A stretch of 64,000 nt of DNA from Bacteroidia bacterium (GTDB lineage: Bacteria; Bacteroidota; Bacteroidia; Chitinophagales; UBA2359). The stretch lies in NCBI GenBank assembly GCA_030427245.1, contig JAUHXA010000026.1, forward strand, positions 1 through 64,000, in the 5' to 3' direction. The notes under the pieces are model-generated. The model was not told where the DNA came from, did no database searches, and worked only from the letters and a program-made list of their open reading frames with translations. Both the position numbers and the translations under genes were made by a program. Position 1 is the first letter of the stretch; each line of letters starts with the position of its first letter. This document shows positions 34,117-42,698 of this stretch, one piece after another.

Positions 34117-36138
34117 ATGATTGAAAAAAATGAAATAGTAAAAACCTCAAAACCTATCACTCTTAATTCTAAAAAAGCTTGTAAAACAAGTTGTTGCAGC
34201 GTAAAAGAACCTGCAATGGTCGAACATCATGAGAGTGACGGTCATGAAGACGAGCACAATCATTCTTCAAATGGGAATCCTTACCTACCTGCCCTTATCA
34301 GCTTTGTCATGTTGGTAATAGGTATGTCATTGGAGCATTGGCTACAATGGTCATTTTTTGAAGGCTGGGTGAAGATACTTTGGTTTGCAGTAGCGTATAT
34401 TCCCGTAGGTTTTCCCGTTTTGCGAGAAGCTTGGGAAGCTGCCCGTCAGGGGGAAATATTTACCGAATTTTCGTTGATGTCAATAGCTACAATTGGTGCA
34501 TTTGGAATTGGAGAATATCCCGAAGGCGTGGCAGTAATGTTGTTTTATGCAGTAGGAGAACTGTTCCAAAGTGCTGCTGTTCAGCGAGCAAGAGGAAATA
34601 TAAAAGCTTTATTAGATGTACGCCCAAAATCTGCAACGGTGTTGAGAGATAGGCAATATGTAAGTGTTGCACCCGAATCTGTGGCTGTTGGAGAAAAGAT
34701 TCAAGTGAGGGTAGGAGAGAAGATACCTTTGGATGGCACTTTACTTTCCGAAAAAGCTACCATGAATACAGCAGCCTTGACAGGCGAGAGCAAGCCACAA
34801 ACGGCATTGAAGGGTGAACAGGTTTTGGCAGGTTCGATAAATTTGGAGGGAGTAATTGACCTGCGAGTAGAGAAGTTGTTTCAAGACAGTTCTATTGCTC
34901 GCATATTGGAGCTGGTGCAAAATGCCACAGCCCGAAAGTCCAAGACGGAATTGTTAATCAGGCGATTGGCAAAAGTTTACACGCCAATAGTTGCTTATTT
35001 GGCAATGGCGATATGTTTGCTTCCTTACTTCTTTGTAGAAAATTATGAGTTTTCGGATTGGTTGTATCGAGCGCTGGTCTTTTTGGTGATTTCCTGTCCT
35101 TGTGCTTTGGTGATTTCAATTCCATTGGGTTATTTCGGTGGTTTGGGCGCAGCTTCCCAAAACGGTTTACTCTTCAAAGGCGCAACTTTTCTCGACCAAC
35201 TGACCAAGGTGAATACGCTGGTGATGGATAAAACGGGAACTTTGACCAAAGGCGTTTTCAAAATCAAAGACATTGAAGTGACAGACTCCAATTTGTCAGA
35301 ACAGGAATTTATGAATTTGTTGATGGCAATGGAAGCCAAATCCACGCATCCGATTGCAAAAGCGATTATGGAGTATGCTTCCTTCAATGGAAACTTGGCG
35401 AGCGCAATTGACATTGAGGAAATTGCAGGTAAAGGACTAAAAGGAAAGGTGAACGGCAAAGAGTTGCTGGTCGGTAACAAAAAGCTATTGCAGCAATTTG
35501 ATGTTGTTGTTCCTTCAAAAACGGATACGATTGTAGAAAGTGTGGTACTAATGGCGGTTGATGGTGAATTTGTAGGGTATGTCACGATTGCAGACGAACT
35601 GAAAGCGGATGCACAACAAAGCATAAACCGACTCAAAAAATTGGGTATTAAACACTTGGTGGTGCTTTCTGGCGATAAAGATTCTATCACCCAACAAGTA
35701 GCGAAAGACTTGGGCATCAAAGAAGCAAAAGGAGGATTGTTGCCCGAGGACAAATTGACCGAAGTTGAAATGCTCAAAAAAGACCCCAAAAAGATGGTGG
35801 CTTTTGTAGGGGATGGCATCAACGATGCGCCTGTTTTGGCAATCAGTGATGTGGGTATGGCAATGGGAGGATTGGGTAGTGATGTCGCTATCGAAACAGC
35901 AGATGTCATCATTCAAACCGACCAACCTTCCAAAATTGCGACTGCTATCGAAATCGCAAAATCTACGCAGCGCATCATATGGCAAAATATCGGACTGGCT
36001 TTTGGGGTGAAAGGCATAGTATTGGTCATGGGCGCACTAGGTTTGGCTACGATGTGGGCAGCCGTTTTTGCAGATGTTGGTGTGGCTATGTTGGCGATTT
36101 TGAATGCGGTAAGATTGCAGGGGATGGAGTGGAGTTGA
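34117..36138 (+). CDS. Heavy-metal translocating P1B-type ATPase (Zn/Cd/Pb class)
   Basis: 673 residues. It exports divalent soft-metal ions across the inner membrane using ATP. A Cys- and His-rich N-terminal tail (CKTSCCS, then HHESDGHEDEHNHS) replaces a full HMA domain. Landmarks are the TGES actuator loop, the membrane metal site Cys327-Pro-Cys329 (SCPCALV), the phosphorylated Asp371 in DKTGTLT, the STHPIAKAI His-Pro motif, and GDGINDAPVLAISDVGMAMG. The CPC motif and His-rich tail suit Zn2+/Cd2+ export (P1B-2 type) better than Cu+. It has its own promoter and is convergent with the sulfatase gene. Confidence 0.92.
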   Translation: MIEKNEIVKTSKPITLNSKKACKTSCCSVKEPAMVEHHESDGHEDEHNHSSNGNPYLPALISFVMLVIGMSLEHWLQWSFFEGWVKILWFAVAYIPVGFPVLREAWEAARQGEIFTEFSLMSIATIGAFGIGEYPEGVAVMLFYAVGELFQSAAVQRARGNIKALLDVRPKSATVLRDRQYVSVAPESVAVGEKIQVRVGEKIPLDGTLLSEKATMNTAALTGESKPQTALKGEQVLAGSINLEGVIDLRVEKLFQDSSIARILELVQNATARKSKTELLIRRLAKVYTPIVAYLAMAICLLPYFFVENYEFSDWLYRALVFLVISCPCALVISIPLGYFGGLGAASQNGLLFKGATFLDQLTKVNTLVMDKTGTLTKGVFKIKDIEVTDSNLSEQEFMNLLMAMEAKSTHPIAKAIMEYASFNGNLASAIDIEEIAGKGLKGKVNGKELLVGNKKLLQQFDVVVPSKTDTIVESVVLMAVDGEFVGYVTIADELKADAQQSINRLKKLGIKHLVVLSGDKDSITQQVAKDLGIKEAKGGLLPEDKLTEVEMLKKDPKKMVAFVGDGINDAPVLAISDVGMAMGGLGSDVAIETADVIIQTDQPSKIATAIEIAKSTQRIIWQNIGLAFGVKGIVLVMGALGLATMWAAVFADVGVAMLAILNAVRLQGMEWS

Positions 36139-36188
36139 AGCAGGTCTCACTTCTTACAGCGAAAGCGGTCTTGCATCTTGCTTCTTTT

Positions 36189-37706
36189 TCAGTATGTCCC
36201 CCGATACCGATGGTCAAAACGTCGTCCTTTATCTCGCTTCAACAGCATTTGACCACCGCCAGTTCCTTCAATCCAATCAAACAATTTGTTTCGAAGTTCC
36301 TCCGATAGCTTGGTATATTCTGGATTCCGAATCAAGTTGTTCATTTCCTGTGGGTCATTTTGAAGGTCGTAGAGTTCGTTGATGTCCCAAATTCCGTGAT
36401 AGCGAATATACTTATAGCGGTCGGTTCTAATGGCGTGAACAGTAGGCGTTTGAGGAAAAGGTCGCTCCCAAAAATACTCGTAGTAAATCGTATCTTTCCA
36501 GTCCATATCTTGCCCCTTCAATAGTGGAACAAACGATGCACCATCCATATTTTCGGGTGTTTCGATATCTGCCAAATCCAAAATCGTAGGCGCGATGTCT
36601 ATGTTTTGAATCACCTCCTCTACCTTTGAAGCAGCAGGCACAAAACCTTTCCCCATAGCCAATAGCGGCACACGCATAGACTCCTCATACGCCTGTCGTT
36701 TGTCAATCAGACCATGTTCACCAAACGAAAAACCATTATCGCCCATGTAGAAAACTATGGTATTTTCCATCAAACCATTCTCCTCCAAATAGTCCAACAC
36801 CTCTCCAATACTTTCGTCTAAAGCCAATAGAGTTTCGCAATAAAGTTTGTAAAAGTCGTCAAACTTGATTTGATTGTGATACATATAATCCACTCCATGC
36901 CAACTATGTCGCTGTGCTTTCACCCAATTTGGCACATCTTTGTAGTTGTATTCCGAAGTATCAACCGTTGCCCTTTCGTGTCCTGGAGGAAACATTGTAG
37001 GTGGATAAGTAATTTTTTCGTTGGCATATTTTCCATGGTGTCGAGGAGCAGGTTTGAAATCAGCGTGAACAGCTTTATGAGATAGATACATGAAAAATGG
37101 CTTATCTTTGGAGCGATTGTCCATAAACTCCAAAGCGTATTTGGTCAAAACATCGCTCACATAGCTGCTGTCTTTATACTCCACACGCTCACCATTCACA
37201 TTCATCGAAGGATTAAAGTAATTGCCTTGTCCCTTGAAGCTCGCCCAATAATCGAAGCCAGGGCGAGGGTCATCGTGGTGTTCGCCCATGTGCCATTTGC
37301 CGATGTAAGCCGTCTCGTAACCGCCTTTTTGAAGGTAACTCGGAAAGAAAACCGCACTATCTGGCACAAGAGATTGATTGTCGACCACGGCATGGTGGTG
37401 TGTATATTGTCCCGTCAAAATTGACGCACGACTTGGTGAACAAAGCGAAGTGCTCACAAAAGCATTTTTGATATGCGCTCCTTCCTTTGCTATTCTATCC
37501 ATATTGGGCGTTTCCAAAAACGGAACTTTGCCCATGAAACCCATAAAATCATAGCGGTGGTCATCACTCAAAATAAAAATGACATTTTTCTTGCCCGAAT
37601 CTTCAACGGCTTTTTTTGCAGCAGTTGAAGATTGGTTGGCTGTTTTTTGCATGGAAGTACAGGCAAAAAGGAAAGCTAATAGTATCGAAAAGTACAAGTA
37701 TTTCAT
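36189..37706 (-). CDS. Lipoprotein sulfatase (type I, formylglycine-dependent)
   Basis: 505 residues from ATG 37706, chosen because it begins a lipoprotein signal peptide (MKYLYFSILLAFLFAC, Cys16); a longer frame to 37769 would put 21 charged residues in front and overlap the next gene. The alkaline-phosphatase-fold core has the metal-binding SDDHRYD (47-53) and the sulfatase signature C89-S-P-S-R93, in which Cys is converted to formylglycine by an anaerobic or FGE-type maturase not encoded here. MGDNGFSFGEHG and HKAVH supply further active-site residues. It probably acts in the periplasm or at the surface on sulfated glycans. It lies near the PUL but is separated from it by an MNT/HEPN pair. 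Confidence 0.9.
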   Translation of the reverse strand: MKYLYFSILLAFLFACTSMQKTANQSSTAAKKAVEDSGKKNVIFILSDDHRYDFMGFMGKVPFLETPNMDRIAKEGAHIKNAFVSTSLCSPSRASILTGQYTHHHAVVDNQSLVPDSAVFFPSYLQKGGYETAYIGKWHMGEHHDDPRPGFDYWASFKGQGNYFNPSMNVNGERVEYKDSSYVSDVLTKYALEFMDNRSKDKPFFMYLSHKAVHADFKPAPRHHGKYANEKITYPPTMFPPGHERATVDTSEYNYKDVPNWVKAQRHSWHGVDYMYHNQIKFDDFYKLYCETLLALDESIGEVLDYLEENGLMENTIVFYMGDNGFSFGEHGLIDKRQAYEESMRVPLLAMGKGFVPAASKVEEVIQNIDIAPTILDLADIETPENMDGASFVPLLKGQDMDWKDTIYYEYFWERPFPQTPTVHAIRTDRYKYIRYHGIWDINELYDLQNDPQEMNNLIRNPEYTKLSEELRNKLFDWIEGTGGGQMLLKRDKGRRFDHRYRGTY

Positions 37707-37719
37707 TGCGAGATGGTTT

Positions 37720-38094
37720 TTATTCAAAATGTTCTTTCGTCTTAGCCAGAAATCTCCTTGCATTTTCAATGGCTAATTCTGCATCTTCCTCTTCAATTTC
37801 GGCATCAAAATTATAATCGCTTTCTTGACGAAATAAATCATTTACTTTTAGGAGGTTATTATATTCGAGTGGAAATACATCGGTTTTTATATAATACTCT
37901 CTGAATTTACTTTGTATTCCATTATGAGTTTTTGCGAAGATATTATGTTCAAACAGAAGTGCTTGCATACAAGCATACATGACATAATAAGACCTATTCA
38001 AAACATTTGCATACCTTTTCCCTTCTAAAGCCCACTCTGCATCCTCCAAAAATTGTTGTGCTTTCTGAAGCGTATTTTGGATTTCGGGTTTCAT
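37720..38094 (-). CDS. HEPN-domain protein of an MNT/HEPN pair
   Basis: 124 residues, all-helical, matching the HEPN family of the C-terminal nucleotidyltransferase-binding type: AQQFLEDAEWALEGKRYANVLNRSYY, then VMYACMQALL, then KTHNGIQSKFREYY. It overlaps the nucleotidyltransferase gene by 4 bp. In active HEPN toxins an RxxxxH motif cuts RNA. Here Arg34 is followed by SYYVM and no His appears at the expected spacing, so RNase activity is doubtful. Confidence 0.82.
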   Translation of the reverse strand: MKPEIQNTLQKAQQFLEDAEWALEGKRYANVLNRSYYVMYACMQALLFEHNIFAKTHNGIQSKFREYYIKTDVFPLEYNNLLKVNDLFRQESDYNFDAEIEEEDAELAIENARRFLAKTKEHFE

Positions 38095-38411
38095 ATCTGT
38101 ACTCCTTCCTTTTTAATATTGTGAAACAACATGTTTTTTAATGTTTTAAAATCATTTATGGAAGTTGGAACAAAAGAAATAAAAGCATCTAATTCTAAAT
38201 CCAACAAATGAAGAATATTACTGACCTTAACTATTTCTTTATATGGATTCACTTTTTCATCCTTCAAAACCACCAAAAAGTCAATATCAGAATTCTCATT
38301 ATAATCCTCTCTTGCGTAAGAACCATACAAAATAATTTTGTCCAATCTTTTTCCATAAAATCCTTGCATTGCTTCTTTAAACCGTTTTATAATTTGATTT
38401 TTTTTCGACAT
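38091..38411 (-). CDS. Minimal nucleotidyltransferase (MNT, MntA-like)
   Basis: 106 residues from ATG 38411 (a TTG at 38453 would lengthen it). It carries the polymerase-beta-like minimal nucleotidyltransferase signature GSYAREDYNENSDIDFLVV, with the Gly30-Ser31 motif and Asp42/Asp44 metal ligands intact. In characterised HepT-MntA pairs the MNT partner AMPylates the HEPN protein to inactivate it. Its gene order before the HEPN gene and 4-bp overlap fit such a module. Confidence 0.85.
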   Translation of the reverse strand: MSKKNQIIKRFKEAMQGFYGKRLDKIILYGSYAREDYNENSDIDFLVVLKDEKVNPYKEIVKVSNILHLLDLELDAFISFVPTSINDFKTLKNMLFHNIKKEGVQI

Positions 38412-38612
38412 TGTGATAAATTTTATATTTTGAGAAATTAATTCTCCTACCAAAGATAACCTATTTTCAAATCAAAACATTCCATTCACTCTCAATCTAA
38501 CTCGTAATAGACACCCTACTTTTAAAATCGTCTTTCCTTGCATGGCTTCAATTTTATGAACAAATCCTAATCTGTATGCGTGACTCAAAGTTTTTAAGAG
38601 GGACAGTTAAGA

Positions 38613-40829
38613 TTACTTCAATGTAAAATCCGCCTCCATCACATCTACCGAACTACTTCCCACAAACACCTTAAAATCACCCTTTTCTGCCACCAACTCC
38701 ATTTGTTGATTGTAGTACTTCAAATCTTCCGAAGTCAATTTGAAGGTAATCGTTTCATCTGCACCAGCCTTTAATTTTACCTGACGGAAACCCTTCAAAT
38801 CTTTGACAGGGCGAGTCGTACTACCCACCAAATCACGAATATACAATTGCACCGTTTCCACACCATCGACTTTACCCGTATTGGTGATTTTAACTGACAC
38901 CTCTAGGGTTTCATCCATGCCGATTTCGGTTTTGTTGAGCTTCAAATCGCCATATTCATAGGTCGTATAGCTCAATCCATAGCCAAACGGATACAAAGGT
39001 TCGTTGGGAACATCTATATATTTGGAGGTATATTTATCGGTCGCTTTGAAGGGGCGACCTGTGTTTTTCATGGCGTAATAAATGGGGATTTGGCCTACAT
39101 TTCGAGGGAAGGTAATCACCAATTTTGCAGAAGGATTGTAGTCGCCAAGCAATACATCTACAATGGCTGGACCTGCCATCGTCCCTAAATGCCAAGCGTT
39201 TACAATAGCAGGGATGTTTTCGTCCATCCATGAAATCGTCAGCGGACGACCTGCCATGACGACTGTAATTATTGGTTTCCCAATGGCATGAATCGCTTCC
39301 AAAAGAGCTTGTTGTCCGCCTGGTAAATCCAAATTACTACGGCTTGCGGCTTCTCCATTTTGTCGGTAATTCTCACCAATCGCCATAATCACAATATCCG
39401 CATTCTTGGAAGCTTCAATTGCCGCCTCAAAACCTTCCTCAGTATTGTTATCCATTTTTGCGCCTTCTATGTAGGTAATCTCTGCTTTTGGGAGTGCATC
39501 GGTCAAGGCTTTGCGGAGCGTAACGACTTTGGAGACATCACCCGATGCGTGCCATGAACCCAAAACATCTTCTTTGTTGTCCGCCAATGGACCAATCAAA
39601 GCGATTTTTGCAGTGCTTTTGGAAAGTGGTAAAAGTGGTTGACCTTCAACAGCTTCATTTTTCAATAATACAATAGATTTTCGCCCTGCATCTCGTGCGT
39701 GTTCCATCATCTCTTCCGAAAACATCACCTCTTTTTCTCTTTTTTCATCCGAATAGCGATACGGGTCTTCAAACAAACCCAACTTGTGTTTGTAGCGCAA
39801 AATTCGACGAACCGCTTCGTCAATGTCTTTTTCGCTTACCTTGCCTTCTTTCACAGATTCTTGCAAATGGTTTTGAAAAACAGCCCCTTGCATGTCCATG
39901 TCCACGCCAGCATTGAGCGCCAATTCACCAGCGTGTTTTTCATCGGCTGCAAAACCATGATGCACCATTTCATTGATAGAAGTATAGTCAGTCACAATGA
40001 ATCCTTTGAAGCCCCATTCTTTCCGCAAAATATTCTCCAACAAATAGTTGCTGCCGCTTGCAGGAACGCCATCTACTTCGTTAAAGGAGGTCATGACCGT
40101 TGCAGCCCCAGCGTCAATAGCAGCTTTGTAAGGCGGTAAATAAACTTCTCGCAAAGTTCGGTCGGACATATCAACGGTGTGGTAATCCCGCCCTGCTTGC
40201 GCTGCACCATAAGCGGCAAAATGCTTCACGCACGCCAACATCGTATGTTTGTCTGAAAAATCATCCCCTTGAATACCCTTCACTTTGGCTACTCCAATCA
40301 AACTGCCCAAATACGGGTCTTCCCCTGCACCTTCTGCAATTCTTCCCCAACGTGGGTCACGAGCAATGTCGACCATCGGATTGAAGGTCCAATGCAATCC
40401 ACCTGCCGTAGCTTCTTTGGCTGCCAAACGTGCAGATTTTTCAGTCAATTCTAAGTCCCAACTACATGCCTCTGCCAATGGAATCGGGAAAATGGTTTTG
40501 TAGCCGTGAATAACATCGTAGCCAAACAGCAATGGGATTCCCAAGCGGGTTTCTTCAACTGCAATTTTTTGTAAATCATAATTGTATTTTGCAGTATGGG
40601 CATTGAATAAATTGCCGCATCTTCCCGATTTGACATCTTCTTTGTAACTGTCTCGCAATACAGGGCCTGTTTGGTCCCAGCCACTTGTATAGAGGGTCAA
40701 TTGTCCGATTTTCTCCTCTAAGGTCATTTTGGAGAGGAGTTTGTCGATTTTTTGTTCGGTTTTGTCTGATTGTGCAAAGAGGCTTTGCAGACCGATAAAT
40801 AGGAATAAAATAAGTATTGTTTGTTTCAT
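38613..40829 (-). CDS. bglX: Glycoside hydrolase family 3 beta-glucosidase (BglX-like)
   Basis: 738 residues with signal peptide (MKQTILILFLFIGLQSLFA), so periplasmic. The GH3 N-terminal barrel contains WTFNPMVDIARDPRWGRIAEGAGEDP segments, Lys202-His203 (KHFAAYG) and the nucleophile Asp281 in GFIVTDYTS. The GH3 C-terminal domain and a Fn3-like domain (LKLNKTEI... to the end) follow. It would hydrolyse beta-linked gluco-oligosaccharides from the non-reducing end. It is the last gene of the PUL, directly after two GH144-type genes; GH3 enzymes paired with GH144 in Bacteroides prefer beta-1,2-linked substrates, so sophoro-oligosaccharides are the likely substrate (inference). Confidence 0.92.
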   Translation of the reverse strand: MKQTILILFLFIGLQSLFAQSDKTEQKIDKLLSKMTLEEKIGQLTLYTSGWDQTGPVLRDSYKEDVKSGRCGNLFNAHTAKYNYDLQKIAVEETRLGIPLLFGYDVIHGYKTIFPIPLAEACSWDLELTEKSARLAAKEATAGGLHWTFNPMVDIARDPRWGRIAEGAGEDPYLGSLIGVAKVKGIQGDDFSDKHTMLACVKHFAAYGAAQAGRDYHTVDMSDRTLREVYLPPYKAAIDAGAATVMTSFNEVDGVPASGSNYLLENILRKEWGFKGFIVTDYTSINEMVHHGFAADEKHAGELALNAGVDMDMQGAVFQNHLQESVKEGKVSEKDIDEAVRRILRYKHKLGLFEDPYRYSDEKREKEVMFSEEMMEHARDAGRKSIVLLKNEAVEGQPLLPLSKSTAKIALIGPLADNKEDVLGSWHASGDVSKVVTLRKALTDALPKAEITYIEGAKMDNNTEEGFEAAIEASKNADIVIMAIGENYRQNGEAASRSNLDLPGGQQALLEAIHAIGKPIITVVMAGRPLTISWMDENIPAIVNAWHLGTMAGPAIVDVLLGDYNPSAKLVITFPRNVGQIPIYYAMKNTGRPFKATDKYTSKYIDVPNEPLYPFGYGLSYTTYEYGDLKLNKTEIGMDETLEVSVKITNTGKVDGVETVQLYIRDLVGSTTRPVKDLKGFRQVKLKAGADETITFKLTSEDLKYYNQQMELVAEKGDFKVFVGSSSVDVMEADFTLK

Positions 40830-40897
40830 TTTTGAAATTTTTAAGACAAGGTTTTGAGAGCCTGAACCGAAACCTCGAAGCCGAATTTATGTATTTA

Positions 40898-40995
40898 GTA
40901 ACGGTAAAAAATAACTCCCCGTTTTCTTTTACTAACATACCCCAACCCCTTTCAAAAAGGGAATATCGGTCGGGAAGTTATTTTTTCTTTTTTAC
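40898..40995. mobile_element. MITE-like palindromic element, copy 2
   Basis: 98 bp, from GTAACGGTAAAAAATAACTC to TTATTTTTTCTTTTTTAC. It has the same terminal inverted repeats and central CCCCTTTCAAAAAGGG palindrome as copy 1. It sits between the GH144 and GH3 genes of the PUL and so may form a hairpin in the operon transcript. Confidence 0.8.
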
Positions 40996-41051
40996 TTAAT
41001 GGAAGTTGTAAGTTTATCAGCGAATATCTGAATCATCTGCGAAATCTGTGG

Positions 41052-42446
41052 TCAATTTTTCCACTCAAACCCCAATTTCTCCAATCCTGTTTGTACCTCC
41101 TCACAAGACATGAACAAATCCCACAACATGCCGCTTCGGTGATTTTCTATCATCACTACAATCGGACCTTGGTCAATTGCCAAATATTTGCGAGGAAACC
41201 AGTTGTCGTGAATACTAAAGGCATCGTAAAAGCCATAAGGCCCCATCAACGTATCGCCCAGCTCTTCATAGAAAAAGCGCATGGCATCCATGCTATATTT
41301 GGGTGTGTATGGAATCGAAGCCAAAGCCGCTGTTGGTGCAATGACTCCCAAATCTCGTTCGGGTTTGTGGCTTGCATATCCTTTCATCGAATAGCTCGAA
41401 GTAATGCCCCAATTGTCTTTGCTGTAGCCCTTGAAATTGTTAGGGTTTTCGATGCAGAATTGACGGTTGATAAGAATGTGTTTTCGATTGTGTTCAAAAT
41501 AATCTGCATATTGGTCTTTCAAACCATTGGGATTTAAGCCCAAAAAGGAGTAATGCGCCCAAAAAGCGGGTCCGCCATATTCAGGGGCGGCTTGGTGGCG
41601 AAGCGGCAATTTGATTCCGAATGCTTCAGGAGGGTCTTCGGTGATTTTACCACCTTCTGCCCAGCCTTCGTGATAGACTTCTGCGGGTACTCCATGCGTA
41701 GGCGAACAAGCCGCCAAAACGTAGGTTATCAAACATTCATTGTAGCCTCTAATCCGAAAGTTCATGTCCCAAGCATGATTGGGTGACCAATGCCAAAACA
41801 GTACGTTTTCTTTGTCTGCACCTCTGTGCCAATCCCATTCGATACCTTTCCAAAGTTCATCGGCTTTGGCTGCTAAGGCTTTTTCTCGCTCACTGCCATC
41901 TTTGAAGTATTGACGGACACACAATAAACCTTGTGCCATAAACGAAGTTTCGACCAAATCACCACCGTCGTCTTTTTTGCTGAAAGGTTTTACCTTGCCA
42001 GTTTCGCCATACATCCAATGGGGCCAAACGCCATGAAATCGGTCAGCTTTTTCAAGAAAATTGGTAATTTTTTCCAAGCGTTCTACGGCTTCTTCACGGG
42101 TGATGTAGCCTCTCTTGATTCCTGCCAAAATCGCCATGACCCCAAAACCTGCGCCGCCTGAAGTAACTACGGTTTGGTCGTTTTGCGGATAGACACCATC
42201 TGTGTGAATACGCTCACAAGCCATGCCCGAATTGGATTCTGCTCCGTCCCAAAAGTATCGAAACGTGCGTTCTTCAACGAGGTCGAGCAGGGCTTCATCG
42301 GAGAGTTTTTCTTCTTTTGTATTGATGGCACTTGCAGGTTCTCCAGTGTTGGTTTCGGTATTTGGAGGTGCATTACAGCTTGTGAAATACACACAACTTA
42401 CCAATAAGAAAAAACTTATGTAGGAATATAAAATGGTTTTTTTCAT
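41052..42446 (-). CDS. GH144-type endo-beta-1,2-glucanase-like lipoprotein (glucoamylase-family fold)
   Basis: 464 residues. The lipoprotein signal peptide has lipobox LVSC (Cys18). The (alpha/alpha)6-type catalytic region matches the 'glycoamylase' family now classed as GH144: ERTFRYFWDGAE, TSGGAGFGVMAILAGI, FHGVWPHWMYGETGKV, DDGGDLVETSFMAQGLL, WHWSPNHAWDMNF, YNECLITYVLAACSPTHG and AIDQGPIVVMIENHRSG. Characterised GH144 enzymes cut beta-1,2-glucan internally to sophoro-oligosaccharides. It pairs with the related gene upstream (42699-44705) and the GH3 downstream. Confidence 0.87.
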   Translation of the reverse strand: MKKTILYSYISFFLLVSCVYFTSCNAPPNTETNTGEPASAINTKEEKLSDEALLDLVEERTFRYFWDGAESNSGMACERIHTDGVYPQNDQTVVTSGGAGFGVMAILAGIKRGYITREEAVERLEKITNFLEKADRFHGVWPHWMYGETGKVKPFSKKDDGGDLVETSFMAQGLLCVRQYFKDGSEREKALAAKADELWKGIEWDWHRGADKENVLFWHWSPNHAWDMNFRIRGYNECLITYVLAACSPTHGVPAEVYHEGWAEGGKITEDPPEAFGIKLPLRHQAAPEYGGPAFWAHYSFLGLNPNGLKDQYADYFEHNRKHILINRQFCIENPNNFKGYSKDNWGITSSYSMKGYASHKPERDLGVIAPTAALASIPYTPKYSMDAMRFFYEELGDTLMGPYGFYDAFSIHDNWFPRKYLAIDQGPIVVMIENHRSGMLWDLFMSCEEVQTGLEKLGFEWKN

Positions 42447-42698
42447 GTTATAAATGTATTTTTTTATCCGTCATGCTGTAAGCATCTTGTCGTTTTACTT
42501 CAATATTTGAAAATGAGCAACGAGATTCCTTCGGAATGACAGAAGAGCAAGAAAATCTCTCCATCTTTCTTTGTTCAATTCCCAAATCAAGTGAGTAAAA
42601 AACTCAGTGCCTCTGTCTCTCTGTGTTCATTAGCCACGCCACTTCAACTGTTGCCAAAGTCTGCGACTGTTGGCAAAGTTTTCGTTAAATCTCTCCGT
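42447..42698. repeat. Intergenic gap with stray copy of the 110-bp array hairpin
   Basis: CCACTTCAACTG is followed by TTGCCAA (42651-42657) and TTGGCAA (42670-42676), then AGTTTTCGTTA. This matches the junction of the tandem array at about 6487-6535 in both sequence and hairpin. The gap also contains GAGATTCCTTCGGAATGACA and CTCTGTCTCTCTGTGTTC phrases that look like dispersed non-coding repeats. It lies between the two GH144 genes. Confidence 0.65.

Noticed and set aside
37707..37769. Longer N-terminus for the sulfatase
   Set aside because: It would put 21 charged residues before a good lipoprotein signal and overlap the HEPN gene; ATG 37706 is better.
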